NCBI RefSeq assembly: GCF_036588685.1
Contig: NC_086379.1
Location: forward strand, 77,717,727-77,781,726
Length of the DNA: 64,000 nucleotides
Source: Mytilus trossulus
Taxonomy: Eukaryota > Mollusca > Bivalvia > Mytilida > Mytilidae
Direction of reading: 5' to 3'
Position numbers and translations under genes: made by a program. Positions 48,965 through 61,300 of this stretch are shown piece after piece. Under the pieces are notes generated by a model. That model was not told the DNA's origin. It saw nothing but the letters and a program-made list of their open reading frames with translations, and made no database searches. How positions within the stretch are numbered: position 1 is the first letter of the stretch; every line of letters begins with the position of its first letter.

Positions 48965-50769
48965 AGCTCACCTGGCCCGAAGGGCCAAGTGAGCTTTTCT
49001 CATCACTTGGCGTCCGTCGTCCGTCGTCGTCCGGCGTCCGTCGTCCGTCGTTGTTAACTTTTACAAAAATCTTCTCCTCTGAAACTACTGGGCCAAATCA
49101 AACCAAACTTGGCCACAATCATCATTGGGGTATCTAGTTTAAAAAATGTGTGGCGTGACCCGGTCAACCAACCAAGATGGCCGCCACGGCTAAAAATAGA
49201 ACATAGGGGTAAAATGCAGTTTTTGGCTTATAACTCAAAAACCAAAGCATTTAGAGCAAATCTGACATGTAAAAATGTTTATCAGGTCAAGATCTATCTG
49301 CCCTGAAATTTTCAGATGAATCGGTCAATCGGTTGTTGGGTTGCTGCCCCTGAATTGGTAATTTTGAAGAAATTTTGCTGTTTTTGGTTATTATCTTGAA
49401 TATTATTATAGTTAGAGATAAACTGTAAACAGCAATAATGTTAAGCAAAGTAAGATCTACAAATAAGTCAACATGACCAAAATGGTCAGTTGACCCGTTT
49501 AGGAGTTATTGCCCTTTATAGTCAATTTTTAACCATTTTTCGTTAATTAAAGTTATCTTTTACAAAAATCTTCTCCTCTGAAACTACTTGGCCAAATTAA
49601 TCCAAACTTGGCCACAATCATCTTTGGGGTATTTAGTTTAAAAAATGTGTGGCGTGACCTGGTCAACCAACCAAGATGGCCGCCACGGCTAAAAATAGAA
49701 CAAAGGGGTAAAATGCAGTTTTTGGCTTATAACTCAAAAACCAAAGCATTTTGAGGAAATCTGACATGGGATAAAAATGTTTATCAGGTCAAGATCTATC
49801 TGCCCTAAAATTTTCAGATGAATCGGTCAATCGGTTGTTGGGTTGCTGCCCCTGAATTGGTAATTTTGAGGAAATTTTGCTGTTTTTGGTTATTATCTTG
49901 AATATTATTATAGATAGAGATAAACTGTAAACAGCAATAATGTTCAGCAAAGTAAGATCTACAAATCAGTCAACATGACCAAAATGGTCAGTTGACCCGT
50001 TTAGGAGTTATTGCCCTTTATAGTCAATTTTTAACAATTTTTGTAAATTAAAGTAATCTTTTACAAAAATCTTCTCCTCTGAAACTACTTGGCCAAATTA
50101 ATCCAAACTTGGCCACAATCATCTTTGGGGTATCTAGTTTAAAAAATGTGTGGCGTGACCTGGTCAACCAACCAAGATGGCCGCCATCGCTAAAAATAGA
50201 ACATAGGGGTAAAATGCAGTTTTTGGCTTATAACTCAAAAACCAAAGCATTTTGAGGAAATCTGACATGGGATATAAATGTTTATCAGGTCAAGAACTAT
50301 CTGCCCTGAAATTTTCAGATGAATCGGTCAATCGGTTGTTGGGTTGCTGCCCTCCAATTGGTAATTTTTAAAGAAATTTTGCCGTTTTTGGTTATCTTGA
50401 ATACTTTTATAGATAGCGATAAACTGTAAACAGCAATAATGTTCAGCAAAGTAAGATCTACAAATAAGTCAACATGACCTAAATGGTCAATTGACCCCTT
50501 AAGGAGTTATTGCCCTTTATAGTCAATTTTTAACAATTTTCATTAATTTGGTAAATTTATGTAAATTTTTTCCAAATATAGTTCTCTGTTACTAATGGGC
50601 AAAGTTCATGATAGATATATAATTGTAAGAAGCAAAATCGTTCAGTAAAGTAAGAACTTCAAACACATCACCATCACCAAAATACAATTTTGTCATGAAT
50701 CCATTTGTGTCCTTTGTTTAATATGCACATAGACCAAGGTGAGCGACACAGGCTCTTTAGAGCCTCTAG
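48965..50769 (+). mobile_element. Non-autonomous element with three tandem 0.5-kb units; Helitron-like 3' end
   Basis: Starts AGCTCACCTGGCCCGAAGGG (imperfect palindrome) and an array of 'gtccgtcgtccg'. Then three units begin near 49056, 49556 and 50057, each with ACAAAAATCTTCTCCTCTGA, 'ggccacaatcatc', 'ccaagatggccgcca' and 'atcggttgttgggttgctgcc'. It ends with the hairpin AGGCTCTTTAGAGCCT then CTAG, followed by T, like the hairpin-CTRR end of Helitrons. The 5' end does not show the usual A|TC, so the class is an inference; tandem-repeat HINE/pearl elements of bivalves are the closest known kind. Confidence 0.65.
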
Positions 50770-50770
50770 T

Positions 50771-51585
50771 TAATTGTTACTTACCGTAAGTTAACGCAGA
50801 ATGTCACTCAACGCCATCAATATTAATAAACTGATACTCTCTTCCTTGCAAAAATTTCGTAGACCAGGTTTGACCTTCTCCCTAATAAGTGATTATTAAA
50901 AAAAAAAAAAAAAGCGTGAAAACAGTCAGTACCACGTGTATTGAAAATGTCAAATTTTGGTAATTATTGATTGATTTATGTTTCATAGACTGAATAAAAT
51001 ATAATTATAACAGAAAATAAAAAAACATTGAACATTTTTGCGTCAGAAGATATTAATTCGTAACTGCCCGCTTGTCTTCGTGTTTATTTTAGACGATTGA
51101 TTATTAGGACAACTTCAGTGACTGGTTACCGTTAATTTTATGAGGAAGTGGAACCAGTTTTGTTTTCATTTCAAAAGTGTACACATAATTTTGGTCACAA
51201 ACATCGTTTAATTAATATACATGGCTTTACTGTCAGTAAGTGCGAGACCATGAAAGGCACCAAAAAGGCTGTCTCACAAGTCTGACAAAGTTACGGAGGC
51301 TTAAAAAAATACGAGGATCTTGAATGTTGTTATCTCTAATCAACATGGTTGTAAAATCAGAGCGTTGCATCTAATTATGATCAATTATCAGTCCAGTGAT
51401 TTTGAAACACCTGTAGAGTTTTGTCAATTGTCACTGTATACTAGAAGATAATACAAATTTCACACATAGCGGGTATGATGAATGCATAGCTGCCAAAATT
51501 CTATGCGTAGCGGTACCGCAATGCATGAATAGCCTAGGGAAAACACTGGGTTAAGTTTTCCTAGACAAGTTCATATATCAGATAC
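50771..51585. other. No gene seen
   Basis: Mixed sequence with one A-run at about 50897-50912. No supported ORF. Confidence 0.4.
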
Positions 51586-52029
51586 TCTAAGCAATAGTTC
51601 ACTAAATCTGATGTATGGAATGATTGTGAGGTTTACATGTTTAACTGGCAGGTGCCATTTGACCTTGACCTCATTTTTATGGTGCAGTACTAAGTCAATG
51701 TGAAGTTTTTGAGTTTTGGTCTTTTTTTCTTAAACTATATATGCAATAGGTCAACTATATTTGGTTTATGGAAATATTTTATCACCATGACGTATACATG
51801 GTATACCTATGTCAGTCTTGCAGGTTTTATTTGACCTCAACCTCAATTTAACAGTTCATTGCTCAGTTTTTGTGTTTTGGTCTGGCTTTTTCAAAATATA
51901 AGCAATAGGTCAACTACACTATATGTGTTGTATGGAAGGATTGTAAGGTGTATATGTCTGTTTGGCATGTACATGTATCATCTGACCTTGACCTCATTTT
52001 CATGATTCACTGTTCAATGTTAAGTTCCA

Positions 52030-52178
52030 GTGGTGGATCCAGAGGGGGGGTTCCGGGGGTGCGCACCCCCCCTTTATTTTTGCCGATCAATGCATTTGTA
52101 TCGGGACATATGTTTTGCACCCCCCTTTTGCCCTGGGTTAGCACCCCCCCTTTCGAAAATTCCTGCATCCGCCCCAGA
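52030..52178. mobile_element. Short GC-rich interspersed element inserted in the tandem array
   Basis: Begins GTGGATCCAGAGGGGGGGTT and ends CTGCATCCGCCCC; the ends are roughly complementary. It splits a unit of the surrounding array. The two ORFs across it are by-products. A fragment of a related sequence lies at 28575-28620. Confidence 0.55.
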
Positions 52179-52347
52179 GTTCTTATGGCAGAGTTTTTTT
52201 CTCAGATATTATAAGCAATAGGTCATATGATCAACTACATGTATATTTAATCCAAAGAATGATTGTCAGTTGTACATGTCTGTCTGGCATGGTTCATATG
52301 ATTTTGACCTCATTTTCATGGTTTAAAGGTCAATTTTTAGTTTTTAT

Positions 52348-53667
52348 CAGAGCTCCAGATAAGCTGCGTATTTGCGTGATCACGCAATACAAATATTAGA
52401 AAACCCAATGCAATTGTCCATTGCAGGGTTCAACAACCCAATTAATTCAACGGAAAACCCAATTATATGCCAAAACCATGAGTTTTCAACCCTTTTATTG
52501 ACTACCGTTTGCGTTATTTACCCTTATCTGTTTAAAGTCGTCGCGTAAACTATTTTTATAATATTTATAATTGGAAATTTCCTGTCGTTCTAAAAATAGA
52601 TCCCTGCATCAAGTACCTGAAATGGGTCCCTGTTTGAGATTTCCCTTGCTCAATAGGTACACGTGTTTTTGTAAACATTTCGATCTTCTCGGCGTTTATC
52701 TAATGAGCATGTTTCATGAGTCATATTTTTTTCGCACTGCTCGGGATTTATCATAACATACATTGAATTAAAACGAAAGTGAATGTCCGGTAAAAATATT
52801 GAATAGAAGCATGTTTTCAGCTTCTTTTGAAAATCTGAGGGAAAGTTATGATGATAACAAGACTCAGCTAGTGTTTTTAGGAAGCGTACATCAAATGCAC
52901 GGGCGTTTGTGCGTACCATAATGAGAACATTGCTAATAAACACGGGGTTTCATCAAAATCGAAATCAGTTGAAAAATGTAAAAGGCCAAATCAATTATGA
53001 AATGATAAAGCATCAGAAACCAAAAGTTCTAAATAAAATACAACTAAACCCAGATTTATGTCAATTGAATAAAACAAAAGCATTCAGGTATAATTAGAGT
53101 TTATATACTATTATTATTCATGTGGGTATGCGCAGCCTAGAACGGCAATTTGACTATTCATACCCGCATGCGGGTACGCGCAGACACTGCCTACTTATAT
53201 AATGAATACACATACCATGCACACAGGCACTGGTCTCAGAATTTATTATATTAAGGTATAAGACGAGTGCCTGTGAATACACATATCCGTTTTTGTGAGA
53301 AAATACAAAACTGGCAAAAGGTTTGAAATGGGACACAATTTAAACCTACAATTGCTCCTCAGTGAATAAACCAAATAAAACAGCTAGCAAATAACCCTAA
53401 CCATAACCCCAAACCAAATAAAACAGTTAAACAAAGAAAGAAACATATTTAAGATGGGGAAAAATGGGTTGATATTGCCTAAATATTCAATATTGTGTCG
53501 ATGAAAAAACCCAATTCATTAAGGAGCTTGGTGGTGAAAAACCCAATTTGATATAAACCTGAGGGGTGAATTGGAATTGATAATGCAATTAAAAAACTTT
53601 ATCACCCAATTATATAAGAAAATGGTGGGTAAAAACCCCAATTTGTGAATTCTTATCTGGAGCTCTG
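52348..53667. mobile_element. 1.32-kb DNA transposon with 16-bp TIRs, inserted in the tandem array
   Basis: TIRs are CAGAGCTCCAGATAAG and its exact complement (53652-53667). The flanks repeat TTTTAT on both sides. AACCCAATT-type motifs are scattered near both ends. CAGAG starts are typical of hAT elements, but hAT duplications are 8 bp and only six bases match here. No transposase seen; non-autonomous. Confidence 0.8.
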
Positions 53668-53759
53668 TTTTATGGATAAGTCTGTGTCTTACAAACTATT
53701 ATCAATAGGTCAACTATATTTGGTGTATTAAATGGTTAGAAGGTGTACATGCTTAATTA

Positions 53760-54300
53760 TTATGCCCCCGACATAGCGGAGGGGCTATTAAGTTTACCCT
53801 TGTCTCTCGGTATGTACATGTATTACACATTTATATGTACTTCCTACAACCAGTGATCTGGAAAGATTTGTTCTCTATGGGCCCAGGGCCACCAAATAAT
53901 AAAATCAATGGGCCATTTTTAGAGTTGATGGCCCATGTTGTCAAAGGAGTGGGCCATTTGTTCACTATAAAAAAAAAGTTAAAGAAAGTATATATTTCAG
54001 CAAAGAGTTAGTGGTAGTAACCTGTATGATTTTAATTGATATCATGGATTTTGTGCCTTGCGATTTTGTAATTTCAATTGCAACATGTTGATTAACAGAA
54101 ATAATGCAAGCTTACTTAAAGATTATAATAAGAGAAAAATTTTCGTCTGTAGTAGCCAAATTTCAGAAATTTAAAGTTGTTTATAAAAACTTATATCATG
54201 AATGATGGTTAATTAGTAAGTTACATGTATACTGCATGTTGCTATTATTACCATAGGAAAACACCTGAGACGTCTCCAAAAAATGTACGTGCTCCTATCA
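53760..54300. repeat. Interspersed repeats ('atgcccccgacatagcgg' and 'gatctggaaag' types)
   Basis: 53760-53830 starts TATGCCCCCGACATAGCGGA with a 'taagtttacccttgt' body. 53850-54000 has doubled 'gggcc' and 'atgggccattt' blocks. Neither shows an ORF. Confidence 0.4.
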
Positions 54301-54359
54301 TTGGAGGGAACACTTCATAGTTGTGTACACAAACACGGCAACATGACATAAGAAGAAAC

Positions 54360-54790
54360 TATAAAAATCAGTTAAAAAAGGCTTAACTTAACGGAGTGGT
54401 CATGGAGGGGTACTTATACATCCCAAAATCAAAAAGGCACTAAGTACAGATCTGAGAGTATTCAAGGCCAATACCAACTAATAAAAAAACTCATGTTACT
54501 TGGACTATACAATGTAATCATGATTATATCAAATATAAAAGACTTTTTTTTTAAAACTTTTTCATTATTATGTTTTTTTCAGTCTTTTATCATCAATTGT
54601 GGAAGATTTTTTTTTTTCTATAAATGATAAATGTTGCATATGTATTTAGAAAGATTGTTAAATGGTGATATAAATTTTAGTGTTTTTTTCTTTTGCAGAT
54701 TTTTGAAGAAGTACTGTAGAAGACATTTTTATAAAGCTGTTGTGTATCAGACATTGTCAAAGCAGTAAGTATAATCAAGAGAGGTCACCT
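54360..54790 (+). repeat. Upstream copy of a duplicated segment with an exon-like core
   Basis: Nearly identical to 55410-55870. It contains TTTTGCAG, a 66-base open segment (54699-54764) and the donor GTAAGTAT. The segment could be a duplicated non-coding exon in front of the Helitron ORF, or of an unseen gene. Confidence 0.6.
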
Positions 54791-54894
54791 ACATATACAT
54801 AAATAAACTCATTAAGATTCCGGGATTGAATTTAGTATATACGCCAGACGTGTGTTTCGTCTACAAAAAACTCATCAGTGACGCTTGAATTTAA

Positions 54895-55030
54895 AAAAAA
54901 AGGACAGACAAATAATTAGACACAACATAGAAAAATAAAGACTAAGCAACACGAACCCCAACAAAAAATGAGGGTGATCTCAGGTGCTCCAAAAGAGTAA
55001 GCAGATCCTGCTCAACATATCATGCATATG
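54895..55030 (+). repeat. Interspersed repeat family A, diverged
   Basis: AACATAGAAAAATAAAGACT to 'gatctcaggtgctccaaaagagtaagcagatcctgctc'. Lies between the two duplicated exon-like segments, next to a family B end (54795-54895). Confidence 0.7.
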
Positions 55031-55079
55031 ATACTGTCAAGTTGATCATGTGGTAAATAGTCTGAATTCGCTTGGTCAC

Positions 55080-55440
55080 AAAGTTCAAATGAAGTAGATG
55101 TAAGCAATTATAACCAAACTGTACGGCCTTCAAAAATGAGAAAAACACATTCTGTATGCCTATGGTTGGCTATAAAAGGCCCTCAACATGAGAAATATGA
55201 AACAATTGAATTGAGAAAACTAAGGGCATAATTTATAAGAAAACAATTACCAAAAATTAAAATATGATAGACATGAAACAGCAACTACAGGCTTGGAACT
55301 GGCCCATAAAACAAAATGTGGCGGAGTTTTTTCAACATGTTTGCGAGCACTCAACCTTCCCCTAACCTGGGACAACGGTATAACAGAACAACATAAGAAG
55401 AAATATCATAAATATCAGTTAAAAAAGGCTTAACTTGATA
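55080..55440 (-). repeat. Interspersed repeat family D, long copy
   Basis: Contains CTGTACGGCCTTCAAAAAT, GGCTATAAAAGGCCCTCAAC, 'atgtggcggag', 'cttcccctaacctgggaca' and AAATATCAGTTAAAAAAGGC. The minus ORFs at 55351-55615 are by-products. Confidence 0.7.
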
Positions 55441-55870
55441 GATAGATACAAATAGAATTACATGAACAAAAACACAGAGTTGATATGGAGGGATACTTAT
55501 ACATGTTATACATCCCAAAATCAAAAAGGCACCAAGTACAGATCTGAGAATATTCAAGGCCAATACCAACTAATAAAATAAAATCATGTATATTGGACAA
55601 AAATATCAAATACAAAAGACTTTTTTTGTTTTTAACTTTTTGATTATTATTTTTTCAGTCTTTTATCATCAATTGTGGAAGATTTTTTTTTCTATAAATG
55701 ATAAATGTTGCATATATGTATTTAGAAAGATTGTTAAATGGTGATATAAATTTTAGTGTTTTTTTCTTTTGCAGATTTTTGAAGAAGTACTGTAGAAGAC
55801 ATTTTTATAAAGCTGTTGTGTATCAGACATTGTCAAAGCAGTAAGTATAATCAAGAGAGGTCACCTACAT
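55410..55870 (+). repeat. Downstream copy of the duplicated segment with an exon-like core
   Basis: Matches 54360-54790. The core at 55775-55840 is again 66 bases between TTTTGCAG and GTAAGTAT, with no difference I can see from the upstream core. Confidence 0.65.
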
Positions 55871-56129
55871 ACACATAAAATACTGTTACTTGAAAAGAGA
55901 AGAAGCTTATATCATATATATATCCTGCTCTTGATTCCAGACCTTATTCTGAAGTACATTTACCTATAGTCATAACAAAGATCATTAAAAAAAAATGTAT
56001 TTGTCACTTAGTTATATCTCAGGAATAGACTGACTAGCTACCTTAGCTTTATTTGGCATAACCTTTCACAATCAAGGGTTCTTTAACTTCACTTCATACC
56101 TTACTTGGCCTTCTAGAGAGAGTTTATTG

Positions 56130-56260
56130 TAAATAGGGAATATGTCAAAGAGCAAAGAACCTGACCAAAGAGCAGATAACAGCCGATGGCCACCAATGGG
56201 TCTTCAACACAGCAAGAAAATCAGCTGGCCCCTAAATAAAAATGTGTACTAATTCTGTGA
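56130..56260 (-). repeat. Retroelement tail (family C)
   Basis: GGGAATATGTCAAAGAGCAA, 'gagcagataacagccgatggccaccaatgggtcttcaacacagcaagaaaa'. Diverged copy of the tail at 15865-16506. Confidence 0.6.
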
Positions 56261-56714
56261 AAATTGACGTCATATTTAAATCCAAAACATATAAATGAAC
56301 TAGGTTAAAAATAAACACATTCTGTCATGGTTTAAAAAACATGACTTTGACTGAGTATTTTCATACTATCATGACTTTACTTGTTATAGTTTTTATCGTC
56401 ATGAACATGCATGAAATATTTGCCACTGGACGTTAGGTAACCAGTAAGCAACAATCAATCATATTACAGTACTGCCATTTTGATATCAGTTTTTACATTA
56501 CAGTTTAAAATTGATATAAAGGCATGAAAGGTCAGATATTTCTCTGTATCAATAGTTAATTTTGCGTTTGGTTGATAATTTGTACCTCTTTCTTGTGACT
56601 TTAGGTAGTCTTATAGCTTGTCGGTTACAAGCATAAAATGACGTTCATTCTTGATTTTACAATTATTCAGCTATTTCAGCAGAACATGTATGCAATGCTT
56701 TTATAATATTTTTA

Positions 56715-57147
56715 TACCCCACCTACGACAGTAGAGGAGCATTATGTTTTCTGGTCTGTGCCTCCGTTCGTTCGTTTGTCCGTCTGTGGGTCCGTTCGCT
56801 TCAGGTTAAAATTTTTGGTCAAGGTAGTTTTTGAAGAAGTTGAAGTCCAATCAACTTGAAAACTTAGTACACATGTTCCCCATGATATGATTTTTCTAAT
56901 TTTAATGCCAAATTATAGTTTTGACCCCAATTTCATGGTCCACTGAACATAGAAAATGATCGTGCGAAGTTCAGGTTAAAGTTTTTAGTCAAGGTAGTTT
57001 TTGATAAAGTTAAAGTTACATCAACTTGAAACTTAGTACACATGTTCCCTATGATATGATCTTTGTTATTATAATTCCAAATTATAAGTTTGACCCCAAT
57101 TTCAAGGTGCACTGAACATTGAAAATGATAGTGCGAGTGGGGCATCC
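56715..57147 (+). repeat. Interspersed repeat family E with doubled core
   Basis: Starts CCCCACCTACGACAGTAGAG and ends 'gatagtgcgagtggggc'. The block from 'ttcaggttaaa' to 'gaaaatgatcgtgcga' occurs twice in tandem (about 170 bp each). Confidence 0.75.
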
Positions 57148-57300
57148 GTGCACTATGACATTTATTTTAATCATGTACATTGAATGTTTAAACATGTTAA
57201 AGAGTCAAAGAGGTAGTTTGAATACTATTTACATCAACAATATGTGATATCTTCGTTCATGAATACCATAGTAAAGCTTTTATTATCACTTTTTTTTCAG

Positions 57301-57368
57301 CATTTTATTTTGGAATTTTAGCCTAGTTGGTTTACATCCATAGCTGATTTCTATACTTTACCAATAGA
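57301..57368 (+). other. Possible non-coding exon upstream of the Helitron ORF
   Basis: Sixty-eight bases between a strong acceptor (TTTTTTTTCAG) and donor GTAAGTATT. It contains stops in all frames, so it would be 5'UTR. The Helitron ORF itself begins three bases... after an acceptor-like TTCATTTCAG at 58363-58372, consistent with a spliced leader region. Unproven. Confidence 0.35.
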
Positions 57369-57589
57369 GTAAGTATTTTTTTTCAGCATACTTATAAAAA
57401 AGCTTAACAATTGATATTGCTCAATATTTCCCATTTCTGGGAGTATTGCATACCCTATAAAAGTTTGTCCACTTGGGTTATCCTGCCTATATAATACTTT
57501 GCCAACCCTTTAGTGCAGAGAAGTGAACATTCTTTTCATTTTATCCAGGCCATTCATGCAATTTATTAATAATATTGTTATACTCATCA

Positions 57590-57730
57590 ATCAAAAGAGG
57601 GACAGTCAAACTCATGACAATGCCATGGCAAAAAATGAAAAGGACAAACAGACAAACAATAGTACGCATGACACAACATAGAAAACTAAAGAATAAACAA
57701 CACAAACTTCACCAAAAAAAAGGGGTGATA
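57590..57730 (+). repeat. Interspersed repeat family A, partial
   Basis: AATCAAAAGAGGGACAGTCAA, 'gacaatgccatggcaaaaaatgaaaaggacaaac' and 'aaaggggtgata'; the 'gctccggaaggg' end is missing. Confidence 0.7.
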
Positions 57731-57734
57731 TTTC

Positions 57735-58370
57735 ACAAAATGATGTGTATTTAAATAACCAGACTTGTCAAGAAAACCATTTAATCATATATTAAATAAG
57801 TTAAGCATGGTATATAAATGTGCAATTTATATGATAAAAGAAAGATAACTCAAATTTAAAATATTTGATAAATGCAATACAATGTTTATTTTAAGTTAGC
57901 ATAGCATTCTTTACCCGTCAATGGTTTCAAGCAGTTATATTTTTTTATGAATATGGATACATGTATGTTTATGCATTTTTTCTATAGATTTATTTAATGC
58001 TTGAAACTTTTTCAATATGCATTTAGATGTATATTATTTTGTGTTCATTATGGAGTTCTTAATTTGAATATATATATATATTAAACGTTTCATCAGCTTC
58101 TCAAATACAATAAAAACTTTTGTTCAAATGAACAGTTTCACAAAGTGTAAACAAAAATGTTTTTAAGGTTACATCCTTGAAACAAACAGGTTAATCAATC
58201 ATTGTACTATTGATTTGATTAAAAATTTTATTTATATTTTTTTTTGTTTGGCATTTCAAGCTTTAAAAACAAAGTTGGACATGACATAAGTTTGGTACTG
58301 ATAATAGTTAATCTTTTACAAAACTGCATTTTGTCATAACAATATTTTTATACATTTTTTTTTCATTTCA
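57735..58370. other. AT-rich leader in front of the Helitron ORF
   Basis: No ORF. Ends in a polypyrimidine tract and CAG just before the ATG. A Helitron 5' terminus (A|TC) cannot be fixed by eye here. Confidence 0.4.
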
Positions 58371-58374
58371 GGTC

Positions 58375-61300
58375 ATGGCACGTAAATCAAAAAAGAGCAA
58401 AGCCTCCAAAGCCAAAGAACAAAAACTAAGAATGAGAGAAAGAAGGTTGGCAGAGGAGGCTTTGCAACAGTCTACTGATATTGATAACTTTGAAGGAGAA
58501 AGCACTGATAATGGTTATCCTGAAGGAGAAAACACTGTTAATGAATTTGCTGTCAATAAAATTGAAATAAATGACACTGTTTTGACTGTTAACTCTGTTG
58601 TCAATAAAAGAAATCACACTGATAATGAATTGACTGTTAACTCTGTTGTCAATCATACTGAAAGAAATCACACTGATAATAAATTGACTGTTAACTCTGT
58701 TGTCAATAAAAGAAATCACACTGATAATGAATTGACTGTTAACTCTGTTGTCAATATAAGAAATCACACTGATAATGAATTGACTGTTAACTCTGTTGTC
58801 AATAAAAGAAATCACACTGTTAATGAATTGACTGTTAACTCTGTTGTCAATAAAAGAAATCACAGTGATAATGAATTGACTGTTAACTCTGTTGTCAATA
58901 AAAGAAATCACACTGTTAATGAATTGACTGTTAACTCTGTTGTCAATAAAAGAAATCACACTGATAATGAATTGACTGTTAACTCTGTTGTCAATAATAC
59001 TGAAAGAAATCACACTGATAATGAATTGACTGTTAACTCTGTTGTCAATAATACTGAAAGAAATCACACTGATAATGAATTGACTGTTAACTCTGTTGTC
59101 AAAAGAAATCTCACTGATAATGAATTAACTGTTAACTCTGATTGCAATGACACTGTTACTGATTTAACTGGGCATACTGTTGCCAATACCACTGAACAGT
59201 ATCAAACTGTTAATGAATTGACTACTCCTTCTGTTGACTGCAACATACATTTAGTTAAGACTAATTTGAACAATTCAGAATTGAGTAAACTAAAACGTTA
59301 TTCAGATTCAATCCACAATCAGTTAGAAAACAAGCAAGCATGTCTGGGTAGAAATAATAAAAATGACATTGATAACAAAGCAGACAAATCTGTAGATTCC
59401 AATTTATGGAAAGGTGAACAGAAAACAGGTATGCATGTAAATATCAGGTTTGAAAATCCGGTAGTTTTATATGATTTATCAAGATCACAAGTAACACTAG
59501 AACAAAATAATCGAGTCATTCAGGGTAGTTTCCATCAAGGAAATACCAGGTTTGGTGAAAACGCTGGGAAACAATGTGTTAGTAATTGTTTATCCGCAAT
59601 AGTGCACAGTAAATTGAAACCAGTTTTTGCATGGAACAAGTTTTATCTTGACAATATACTAATTGAAGGTAACGACATTTATACATCTGTGCACGGTACT
59701 AATAATTATCTCTGTGTGGAAGACCTTCCAGAATTTGTAGATCTAAGAAATCGTATTATTCATTGTCGCAAGAAACGTTCCATTTGTGCATTTGTACATG
59801 ACGTTGACCCAGATTTTGATGGCGTCTTACCTTTGGACCAAGCCCTGCAATATGCATTAATAGACTCAGATGGATGCTTTGTTACTGTAAGAGCAACAAC
59901 ATCATTAGTAATAAAGCAGAATAACAAAATATATATGTTTGATTCTCATGCAAGAAATCGTTTTGGTCTAGTAGATAATTATGGTTCTAGTATTGTATTT
60001 GAACTTCCTGACATTCAAGCTGTTTATCAACACTTTTGTAATTTTGTCCAGGATGACCAATCTGTACCTTTTGATGTAACAGGAATTACTGTTGCAATGC
60101 AAGACACAGTTGACAGTAATGTAGATATGACATTACAAGATAATGTGCAACATATTGAAATACAAGATAGTGTACCAATACTAGGTTATTTAGATACTAA
60201 GCATAGTATTGAAGAAAATGAGACTAATGAAGAAACAATCGACAATATAAAGGGAGGATTGTTGAAAAAAACCAAGAGTCGTGTATCTGATTTTTCAAAT
60301 GACATTAAATCAGACAGATTAATGAACATATCACACAATGTATCAGATGACATTGAATCCGACAGGTTAATGGACATATCAGATGACATGGAATCAGTAG
60401 ATTTTTCAAAGGTAGGGTCTCCATGTACATTTATTAAAGAAAATGAAGTTTCTGATATAGAAATGATGTCTGATTGTAGATCTAATTTTGCTTTCAAGCC
60501 ATTAGATCTTTGTTCTAAAAGGAAACTCTGTACAATATTTAATATATCTTCAAAAGAAGTGAATAAGACGTGCAGTACAGAATCGTGTAATATTGGCATT
60601 CCCTTGGAAACAAAGCCCATCATAGCAGATGGAAACTGTCTCTTTAGAGCAATATCTTATGCTGTTTCACAAAGACAAAAATTCCATACAAAAGTTAGAC
60701 AAGACATAATAAAGCATAGCTTGAGTATTTCATGTCAATTGACCAGTCTATTAGAAAATCAATATGATTCAGTGGAAGAACATATAAGTGGTCGTAAAAT
60801 GAGAGAGAACAATTCATGGGGAACTGCATTGGAAATAATCGCTGCAGCAGACCTTCTTAAAACGGATATTTATACGTTTTATAATGGAGTATGGATAAAG
60901 TATTCATCGTCTCAAATTTTTACAAACAGTGAAATAAATGAACGTGCAATCTATCTTCAACACAACGGAGACTTACAACACTATGAGGTTGTATTATCAG
61001 TTTTACCAGAGATGGACATACCACTTGAAAGTAATAGAGTTGCAATGAAGAGAAAATGTGAGCAAAATGATTTATTTGTTTCAAAGAAACACAAAAAACT
61101 GGATCAACGGGCTAGTAGTCTAAATGATGAAAACAATTCTTCTGTTAAATCGTCACAGAAAGAAATACATTCAGGTAAAGATGTAACTGAACAACAAAAC
61201 GTATCAAAATGCGAAAAACAAAAATTAAAGTATCACACTGATTCTCAATTAAGGTACAACAAATTATCAGCACTAAAGAAAAAGTATTCGAACGATAAGT

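Larger units (their letters stand above)
51588..53760. repeat. Degenerate tandem array of about 155-175-bp units, interrupted twice
   Basis: Unit marks are GCAATAGGTCAACTA, 'atggaaggattgtaaggtgtaca', 'tgaccttgacctcatttt' and 'gttttggtct'. Units start near 51590, 51748, 51903, 52213 and 53703. Units are diverged, so the array is old; two elements are inserted in it. Confidence 0.75.

Noticed and set aside
51948-52221. Two overlapping ORFs with GGSRGGVPGVRTPP-like text
   Set aside because: They lie on a GC-rich interspersed element inserted in a tandem array.
58426-59067. 213-codon open frame on the minus strand
   Set aside because: It is the reverse reading of the 48-bp repeat in Helitron ORF1, with the repeated text VNSQFIISVISFIDNR. 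The period keeps it open; there is no independent signal.
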